Position numbers and translations under genes: made by a program. The notes below the pieces were generated by a model. That model made no database searches, was not told the origin of the DNA, and was given only the letters and a program-made list of their open reading frames with translations. This document shows positions 45,943-51,748 of a stretch of DNA of 51,748 nt, piece after piece. The DNA is from an uncultured bacterium (lineage in GTDB: Bacteria > Cyanobacteriota > Vampirovibrionia > Gastranaerophilales > Gastranaerophilaceae), in the NCBI GenBank assembly GCA_949283255.1, contig CASDRS010000001.1, forward strand, positions 1-51,748, read 5' to 3'. Within the stretch, counting starts at the first letter, position 1; every line of letters starts with the position of its first letter.

Positions 45943-45965
45943 TTATGTATTTGACTTGTTGATTT

Positions 45966-46528
45966 TTAATAATAAAGGTCAAGATACTTTTGGAAAACTT
46001 CATTATTATTGCCGAAATATTCTGTAATTATTTCGCTATCGTCACTGGCATTTTTAAAATCTTCATTTGTACCTCTGTTGGTGTAATTTTTCGATAATCT
46101 TATGTTATAAGATTTTCCTTGAAGATTTTTCCCTTCGCCCCAAGCTACGGCGTGATCGTATTGTAAGCATTGCATAGATCTGATATAGCCCTTTTCATCA
46201 TATAGTTTGTACAATGTGTGCGTATTCTCGTTTTCACTTGTAATTATTGGTTGTAAGTTATAGTATTCTTGTTTGTTTGGAATTTTTATACTTTTTTGAT
46301 AATAAGTTTCAACTGTTTTGTCAACGGTTCCGTTATAATCTTCGTCTTGCCATATGAATTCTTTTTTATTTGCAATTTTTTTTGATTTTGTCAATTTTCC
46401 CGTCACCATTTCTATCGTATTGATGATAGGTTATTCCATCATTTGTGTGGACGGTTGCTGTTTTTTTCATATTTTGCGCCGAGTCGGAAATATACCTTGT
46501 TTGTGTTTACTTGTATTGGATTCCCCAT
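45966..46528 (-). pseudogene. Calcium-loop protein broken by two poly-A frameshifts
   Basis: Reading from ATG 46528 (GGAGG upstream) gives MGNPIQVNTNKVYFRLGAKYEK, then a stop. One base removed from the 7-A run (46461-46467) restores K-T-A-T-V-H-T-N-D-G-I-T-Y-H-Q-Y-D-R-N-G-D-G-K-I-D. One base removed from the 8-A run (46376-46383) continues into I-A-N-K-K-E-F-I-W-Q-D-E-D-Y-N-G-T-V-D-K and on to the stop at 45966, 186 aa in all. D-x-N-x-D-G-x-I-D and D-x-D-x-N-G-x-V-D are EF-hand-like loops, and Y-F-R-L-G-A-K-Y near the start resembles the window's other F-x-G starts. Both runs carry one extra A. It may be a decayed gene, a phase-variable one or an assembly error. Confidence 0.7.
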
Positions 46529-46760
46529 ATTAAATATCCTCCTATATAATTCCCCGTGTTTATATAAAGTGTTTATGATTTTCAAATTGATAAATTTGAT
46601 GTAAAATTTATTATTTTGTAACATTCTGTATTTTAGGCAGAATATTATAGTACGAATTTTAACATTAGGTATTAAGTTTTTAGCTTTAGTAAATCAGGTA
46701 TTGAGTTTTTTCCCTATTTAGAGTAACCTTATGTTATGCAAATTATTAGGGAGAGTTAAA
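46529..46760. other. Spacer before the SEC-C gene
   Basis: No gene is seen; it holds the divergent promoters of the broken gene and of the SEC-C protein. Confidence 0.4.
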
Positions 46761-48059
46761 ATGCCGGTATTAGAAAATTTACAACAGATTAATGATGTTA
46801 TAAAAGCGATTGCACTTTTTATACAAACAGATGAGCAAATTAGACCTGATTTTCAGGAGTATATTAAAACAATTGGTGCAAATCCTGCATCCGGGGCTAG
46901 TTTTCAAGGTGCTTGCTTTAATTATATTTTTGAACGCAGACTTGGTGAAGAGCACAAAGGAATATGTAATATTTATCTTGAAAAAGCTGAGTTAAAGCCT
47001 ATTGAAAAGAAGATTGTAAAGGCTTTAACTAAGTCTGTTTCATCTGTATATGAAATTAAAAAAATTCTTAAAAACGGTTTTGAATTTTATAATATTATAA
47101 ATGAAAAAACTTACGATATTACTTCTCTGATAAAAATGACTAATTTTAGAGGTTTGGGCGTAGGTCAATATGTTGTTGCAAGAATTTTTAAGTTGGAAGA
47201 CGTAAACTATCTTCTTGAAATTTCCGGTGTGCTTCCTACAAACAAGCGTGATGATGCTTATAGATTTTCTGTTGCGAGGATAATTCAAAATCCTGAAATT
47301 GTTTATCTTGATAATCCTGAAAAGCAGGCAGAAATCGAAGAAGATGTTCATCAGATTTATGAAAAATTTATGGAATTTTTCGGAACAGATGAAGTTATTA
47401 CAACTAACAAATATGCTGATGAATTAATTGGAATGTTCAATGATTTTACGGAAGACGGTACAAAAGCAGATTTTCAAGACAAGATTGTTGAACCTGAAGA
47501 GTACAAGTATTTTAACGTTTCTGAGTTTAATAATTCGTACGATAATTTCCTTGAAAATTCTCTTGGAGGTTTCTCTTCTCATAAAGAAACTTATGATGTG
47601 GGAATTGTCTATGATAAAGATTTGGGTATGTATGCAGTGCCTTTCTGGGGAACTTTCAATAAGATATTTGAGGCAAAAAATCCTGCAGAAATTGAAAATT
47701 ATGACAAGTGTATTCAGTATTTCTTAACTAATGATAAATTTTCTGCAAATCTTATAAAGAGAGTTGCTAAAAAGCATAAGAACTTTTTACCTATCATAAA
47801 TGGCTTGTATAAGACTGATTATACGTTAAAAGAGTTATTGGAAAAGTATAAATCTAGATATTTGGAACAAAAGATATTTTCTTCAACCACGGTTTTGTAT
47901 AAATCAAAGGCTTTTGCAAGTACTTTAGGCTTGATTGAAGAAGAAGTTGAAAAGCCTAAACTTCCTGAAGGAATTGATATTTCAAAGATTGGTAGAAACG
48001 ATCCTTGTCCTTGCGGAAGCGGTAAAAAATTCAAAAAATGTTGTGGCGCAAATTTATAA
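46761..48059 (+). CDS. SEC-C motif protein of unknown function
   Basis: This is a 432-aa protein whose only recognised part is the C-terminal SEC-C zinc motif: [20 protein letters not shown] at the end (C-x-C-x8-C-C). SEC-C motifs bind zinc and in SecA link it to SecB and the ribosome. The first 400 residues are helical and acidic with no known domain. ATG 46761 (MPVLENLQQ) behind GGGAGAG is preferred over the frame from 46731. A terminator follows. Confidence 0.75.
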   Translation: MPVLENLQQINDVIKAIALFIQTDEQIRPDFQEYIKTIGANPASGASFQGACFNYIFERRLGEEHKGICNIYLEKAELKPIEKKIVKALTKSVSSVYEIKKILKNGFEFYNIINEKTYDITSLIKMTNFRGLGVGQYVVARIFKLEDVNYLLEISGVLPTNKRDDAYRFSVARIIQNPEIVYLDNPEKQAEIEEDVHQIYEKFMEFFGTDEVITTNKYADELIGMFNDFTEDGTKADFQDKIVEPEEYKYFNVSEFNNSYDNFLENSLGGFSSHKETYDVGIVYDKDLGMYAVPFWGTFNKIFEAKNPAEIENYDKCIQYFLTNDKFSANLIKRVAKKHKNFLPIINGLYKTDYTLKELLEKYKSRYLEQKIFSSTTVLYKSKAFASTLGLIEEEVEKPKLPEGIDISKIGRNDPCPCGSGKKFKKCCGANL

Positions 48060-48066
48060 ACAGCAT

Positions 48067-48103
48067 AAAAAAATACCGGAAATTAATTTTCCGGTATTTT
48101 TTT
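48067..48103. terminator. Bidirectional terminator between the SEC-C gene and tmk
   Basis: AAAAAAATACCGGAAA / TTTTCCGGTATTTTTTT around a short AT loop. Confidence 0.92.
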
Positions 48104-48115
48104 GTATGTTTTTGA

Positions 48116-48730
48116 TTAATCAAGTTCATCAAATAATTTGATAACATCTTTATGGATTTCTTCAATAGACCGAGCTGCATTGACAACCTTAATTCTGTTA
48201 GGTTCCATTTTAGCAAGGGTTAGGTAGCCGTTTCTCACAGCATTGAAAAATTCTTTACCCGAAGATTCCATTCTATCGCAATCTTTTCCCACCCTATTCA
48301 TAGCAGTTTCAATATCTATGTCAAAAACAATTGTCAAATCAGGTTTTCTCTGACGGGTTGCAATATTGTTGAGCATATTTATTTCTTCAATATCGAGCCC
48401 TCTTCCGTAACCTTGATATGCAACGGTGCTATCGGTATGTCTGTCACACAAAACAATTTTATTTGCTCTTATAGCAGGGTTTACGATAACATCAATATTC
48501 TGAGCTCTGTCAGCGAGAAATAAGAAAGCTTCGCATTGAGAAGAAACTTCACCGTCATAGTTTAAGAGAATCTCTCTGATTTTTTCGCCTAAACCTTTAG
48601 CACCTGGTTCTCTGGTCTCAATTACCGCCAAATCTCTTTCGTCTCTTAAATAGTCAGCAAGCAACTCTAACTGAGTAGTTTTGCCACAACCGTCTACGCC
48701 TTCAAAAGTAATAAAATATCCTTTTTTCAT
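48116..48730 (-). CDS. tmk: Thymidylate kinase
   Basis: This enzyme phosphorylates dTMP to dTDP; 204 aa. The P-loop F-E-G-V-D-G-C-G-K-T-T-Q (about 8-19) is followed by E-T-R-E-P-G-A (about 39) and C-D-R-H-T-D-S-T-V-A-Y-Q-G (about 93; the D-R-x-x-D-S-T-x-A-Y-Q block). All key residues are present. Its AAGGGG ribosome site lies over the tgt stop, so translation is probably coupled to tgt. Confidence 0.96.
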   Translation of the reverse strand: MKKGYFITFEGVDGCGKTTQLELLADYLRDERDLAVIETREPGAKGLGEKIREILLNYDGEVSSQCEAFLFLADRAQNIDVIVNPAIRANKIVLCDRHTDSTVAYQGYGRGLDIEEINMLNNIATRQRKPDLTIVFDIDIETAMNRVGKDCDRMESSGKEFFNAVRNGYLTLAKMEPNRIKVVNAARSIEEIHKDVIKLFDELD

Positions 48731-48732
48731 AA

Positions 48733-49860
48733 TTACCCCTTAAATAATTTTGCATAGTGTTCGTTATAAAAATCTCCAAATCTGTCTTCTAGTATAGCTT
48801 GACGACATTTTTGAGAGAATTCAACAAGAAACTGTATATTATGAATAGAAAGTAAAGTTGCCGCAGTACTTTCTTGACACCTGAATAAATGTCTTATGTA
48901 TGCTCTTGAATGGTTACGGCAAGCGTAGCAATTGCAGCCTTCAACAAGCGGAGCCGGATCATCCCAAAACGCTTTATTTTTGATATTACGTTTTCCATCC
49001 CAAGTAAAAAATGAACCGTGTCTTGCATTTCTTGTCGGAAGTACGCAATCAAACATATCAATTCCGCGCTTAATCCCATCAAGCAAATCTTCCGGAGTCC
49101 CTACTCCCATAAGATATCTTGGCTTGTTTTCAGGCAATCTAGGTGCAGTGAATTCAACAAAATGATTCATAATGTCTTTTGTTTCTCCAACACTTAAGCC
49201 GCCTATTGCATATCCGACAGCATCATAAGATGAAATTACTTTTGCGCTTTCAGCTCTCAAGTCATCATAAAACGCTCCCTGAACGATAGGAAATAGCGCT
49301 TGTCTTGGATTTGTTTTGGCTTTAAAGCATCTGTCAAGCCAGCGGTGAGTTCTCTCCATCGCCTTTTTGGCAGTATCATAATCGCAAGGATAAGGGGCAC
49401 ATTCATCAAATGCCATAATAATGTCAGCCCCGATATCTTGCTGAATTTCCATTGATACCTCAGGTGAGATAAAGTGCTTTTTGCCGTCTTTTGGATCTCT
49501 GAATTCAACTCCGTCTTCAGTTATTTTTCTTAAGTGTGATAATGAAAATACCTGAAATCCTCCGGAATCTGTAAGCACAGGCTTATGCCAATTCATCCAG
49601 GAATGGATTCCGCCAAACTGTTTGATTAATTTTGTCCCTGCTCTTAAATATAAGTGGTAAGAATTGGCAAGCATAATCTGTGCTCCGGTATCAACGATTT
49701 GATCGGAGACAAGAGTTTTGACTGCCGAATTTGTACCGACAGGCATAAAAATCGGTGTTTTAATAACTCCGTGCGGGGTTGTAAAAACTCCGGCTCTTGC
49801 ACCTGTTTGAGCACAGGTGTGTACTAATTTGTAATCAAAATAATCTTTTTCGTTTGGCAT
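48733..49860 (-). CDS. tgt: Queuine tRNA-ribosyltransferase
   Basis: This enzyme exchanges guanine-34 of certain tRNAs for a queuosine precursor; 375 aa, the usual length. L-T-D-S-G-G-F-Q-V-F-S-L (about 90-101, with catalytic Asp), F-D-E-C-A-P-Y-P, D-C-V-L-P-T-R-N-A-R-H-G (about 267; second Asp) and the zinc set C-x-C-x-x-C (305-310) with a later His. No clear ribosome site, but the ATG lies 15 bases after ndk, so coupling is likely. Confidence 0.96.
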   Translation of the reverse strand: MPNEKDYFDYKLVHTCAQTGARAGVFTTPHGVIKTPIFMPVGTNSAVKTLVSDQIVDTGAQIMLANSYHLYLRAGTKLIKQFGGIHSWMNWHKPVLTDSGGFQVFSLSHLRKITEDGVEFRDPKDGKKHFISPEVSMEIQQDIGADIIMAFDECAPYPCDYDTAKKAMERTHRWLDRCFKAKTNPRQALFPIVQGAFYDDLRAESAKVISSYDAVGYAIGGLSVGETKDIMNHFVEFTAPRLPENKPRYLMGVGTPEDLLDGIKRGIDMFDCVLPTRNARHGSFFTWDGKRNIKNKAFWDDPAPLVEGCNCYACRNHSRAYIRHLFRCQESTAATLLSIHNIQFLVEFSQKCRQAILEDRFGDFYNEHYAKLFKG

Positions 49861-49875
49861 AGTCGTTTTATCTTA

Positions 49876-50343
49876 TTAGCCCATACTTTCAGTAACAATT
49901 TCCATCATATTTTTGTAGTTTACGCAAAGTTCTTCAGGCTTGAAGTAAAGATTAATTTCTCTTTCTGCGCTTTCTACACTATCAGATCCGTGTATAACGT
50001 TGTAAGCTTTTAATTGACCGTAATCAGCTCTGATAGAACCAACGTCAGCTTCACAAGGGTCTGTCGCACCCAATACGTGGCGAATACCTTGAACGGCTTT
50101 GTAGCCTTGGAACACCATAGCAACTATTGGACCGCTTGTAATATATTTGATAAGTTCAGGATAGAATGGTTTTCCAAGATGTTCTTCATAATGTTTTGCA
50201 GCAAGTTCTTCAGTAACTTGAAGCATTTTTAGTCCGATAATCTTGTATCCTCTTTTTTCAAATCTGGCAATAATTTCACCGATAAAACCTCTTTTAACAG
50301 CGTCCGGCTTAATTGCGACGAATGTTCTCTCTTCTGTGTACAT
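49876..50343 (-). CDS. ndk: Nucleoside-diphosphate kinase
   Basis: This enzyme balances NTP pools; 155 aa. F-V-A-I-K-P-D-A-V-K-R-G (about 8-19) and the catalytic His in N-V-I-H-G-S-D-S (about residue 117) are intact. AGGAG lies before ATG 50343. It is part of a minus-strand nucleotide/tRNA run with tgt and tmk. Confidence 0.97.
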   Translation of the reverse strand: MYTEERTFVAIKPDAVKRGFIGEIIARFEKRGYKIIGLKMLQVTEELAAKHYEEHLGKPFYPELIKYITSGPIVAMVFQGYKAVQGIRHVLGATDPCEADVGSIRADYGQLKAYNVIHGSDSVESAEREINLYFKPEELCVNYKNMMEIVTESMG

Positions 50344-50406
50344 TTATATTCCTCCATTTCGTGATATCTTTACTTAAATAATATCATAAAAATATTTTAA
50401 AAATAA

Positions 50407-51738
50407 TTAATTCTTAGCATGTGCAGCTTCCATACGTTTTAGGTAAACGTTTAGCATTGATAGCAAAATTGTGCATAAAATAATGGCTGCTGACACAAGT
50501 CCGTACCAAAATCCCATCAGATTGAATTTGAAATGGAATGCTAATGTATATCCCAAAGGAATTGAAATTAGCCAATAACCTACAAAGTTGGCTATTAAAA
50601 CGATTTTTGTTTTCTTTATTCCTTTAAATATTCCGGCCAAAGAAACTTGCAACCCGTCAAAAACTTGAAATACTGCAAGTATAATCATAATAGGAATGCC
50701 AATTTTTGTTAAAAGCGGATCTTTAGTAAATATTCCGACCAAGAATTTTGGACAAGTTGCGAATACGATTGCACTGCACATCATAAATCCAACACACATA
50801 AATATACCGATTTTTGCATATTTTTTCAGCTCTTCAAAATTATCGGCACCATTGGCAAATCCGACTTTTACCGCAATAGCATTAGAAATTGCAAGCGGTA
50901 CCATAAATGATACTGTTGTAAGTGTGCAAACAAGGTTTTGAGCAGCAGCATAAACTCCTGATACTCTCCCCATAATTATTGCAATACTGTTAAAAGCAAC
51001 AAATTCAACAAGGATTGCAGCTGAAATCGGCATTCCGATATGCAGCATCTGTTTATAATAATTTTTGTCTTCGTAATTATGGAAGTGCATAATCATATAG
51101 CAATAAATAACCAAAGCTAATGCCATAACGTATCGGACAACAAATGCCGCAATGGCAAGCCCTATAACTCCGATTGACGGAATAGGTCCGCACCCGAATA
51201 CTAAAACCCAAGCTAGTGCAACGTTTAGAAATACGCAAAGTACTGTTACCAAGTTCGGTACAAAGACTATTTCAAAAGCTTGTAAATATTCTTTCAATGC
51301 CGCGTGAACATATACGGCAAAACTTGAAAATGCTGTAATAAACATGTATTCTTTTATGTCCGGAGTAATCGCCGGATCAAAGTTTAGCATATCTACTACA
51401 GGTAAAAATCCAAGTACGATTATAGTAACAAACAATGCCAAAAACAGGGCAAATCTAATTGTCGGATAAAAATATTTTTTGGCGGATTTGCGTTCCCCCC
51501 TGTAATTGGACAATATCGGGGAAACACTGGAAATCAATCCGATACCAAATGTAAATATACAATTAAGTATTGCTGTTGCAATACTGATTGCAGCCAGTGT
51601 GTTAGTCGAATGCCTCCCTGCGACAAATACGTCTCCCGCACCTATCAGTATAAAACCGAGGTTCCCCATAATAATAGGGAGGGCAATGTTTAATAATTCT
51701 TTTACATAATATTTTACATTTTGCGTCATACAAGACAA
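50407..51738 (-). CDS. MATE-family multidrug/sodium efflux transporter
   Basis: This is a 12-span antiporter, 443 aa, of the MATE family (NorM/DinF type), which exports cationic drugs and toxic organics using Na+ or H+. I see two similar halves. The first has L-P-I-I-M-G-N-L-G-F-I-L-I-G-A-G-D (about 17-33). The second starts near 225 (H-I-G-M-P-I-S-A-A-I-L-V-E-F). The C-terminal tail is short and basic. The substrate is unknown. It lies 63 bases upstream of ndk and may or may not share its transcript. The gene is complete within the window. Confidence 0.9.
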   Translation of the reverse strand: MSCMTQNVKYYVKELLNIALPIIMGNLGFILIGAGDVFVAGRHSTNTLAAISIATAILNCIFTFGIGLISSVSPILSNYRGERKSAKKYFYPTIRFALFLALFVTIIVLGFLPVVDMLNFDPAITPDIKEYMFITAFSSFAVYVHAALKEYLQAFEIVFVPNLVTVLCVFLNVALAWVLVFGCGPIPSIGVIGLAIAAFVVRYVMALALVIYCYMIMHFHNYEDKNYYKQMLHIGMPISAAILVEFVAFNSIAIIMGRVSGVYAAAQNLVCTLTTVSFMVPLAISNAIAVKVGFANGADNFEELKKYAKIGIFMCVGFMMCSAIVFATCPKFLVGIFTKDPLLTKIGIPIMIILAVFQVFDGLQVSLAGIFKGIKKTKIVLIANFVGYWLISIPLGYTLAFHFKFNLMGFWYGLVSAAIILCTILLSMLNVYLKRMEAAHAKN

Positions 51739-51748
51739 TTATATTATA

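Overview
This window is a 51.7 kb AT-rich stretch of bacterial chromosome. It is dense with genes, and its housekeeping genes are intact. The cell appears to be diderm: an LptB ATPase and an LptF/G-type permease (30233-32073) export lipopolysaccharide, and several proteins carry secretion signals. The gene set fits a fermentative, non-photosynthetic relative of cyanobacteria: AdhE with a Rex-type box, SpoIID and Slt cell-wall enzymes, and several lineage-type proteins with a short N-terminal F-x-G motif. My best guess is Gastranaerophilales (Vampirovibrionia/'Melainabacteria'). This rests on recognition, not on a database search.

Layout. 1-2500: mobile-type DNA with a short tyrosine recombinase, an IS1595-type transposase and an overlapping unknown ORF. 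2667-9361: envelope genes (C-terminal protease, zincin-like protein, lone cupin, Slt transglycosylase, SpoIID protein), HU and one unknown. 9566-9872: tRNA-Arg(UCU) followed by a structured element. 10047-12410: SDR, PHP phosphoesterase and small proteins. 12434-16873: a metal-resistance island with a CadA-type ATPase, a divergent ArsR-type repressor whose operators can be read directly, a zinc-type dehydrogenase and a 10-TM exporter. 17691-20497: adhE behind a Rex-like box. 20731-29050: surface-sugar genes (DUF616-type transferase, an RgpF-epimerase fusion, glf, galE), interrupted by two unknown genes and by tRNA-Ser(CGA) with a 180-bp tandem repeat. 29123-32873: two paralogous small membrane proteins, lptB, lptF/G-like and a phosphodiester glycosidase. 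32922-37391 (minus strand): a likely operon with agmatinase, ligA, a membrane protein and a SIMPL protein, plus a small acidic protein upstream. 37690-43225: infA-rpmJ-rpsM-rpsK-rpsD-rpoA-rplQ-truA-rplM-rpsI. 43393-45942: efp-accB-accC. 45966-51738: a broken calcium-loop gene, a SEC-C protein and the minus-strand run MATE, ndk, tgt, tmk.

The most unusual signal is an element of about 132 nt that lies downstream of both tRNA genes: once after tRNA-Arg, and twice plus a stub after tRNA-Ser. The copies share three sequence blocks. Between the blocks lie two hairpins whose sequences differ but whose pairing is kept. Each copy is followed by a repeat of the 3' end of its own tRNA, which suggests a structured small element that settles at tRNA 3' ends.

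Other notable points are: a metal operator that exactly fills a promoter spacer; recurrent extended -10 promoters placed directly before start codons, suggesting leaderless mRNAs; an accB-accC attenuator-like hairpin; a hairpin leader before rpsD; and a gene broken at two poly-A runs.
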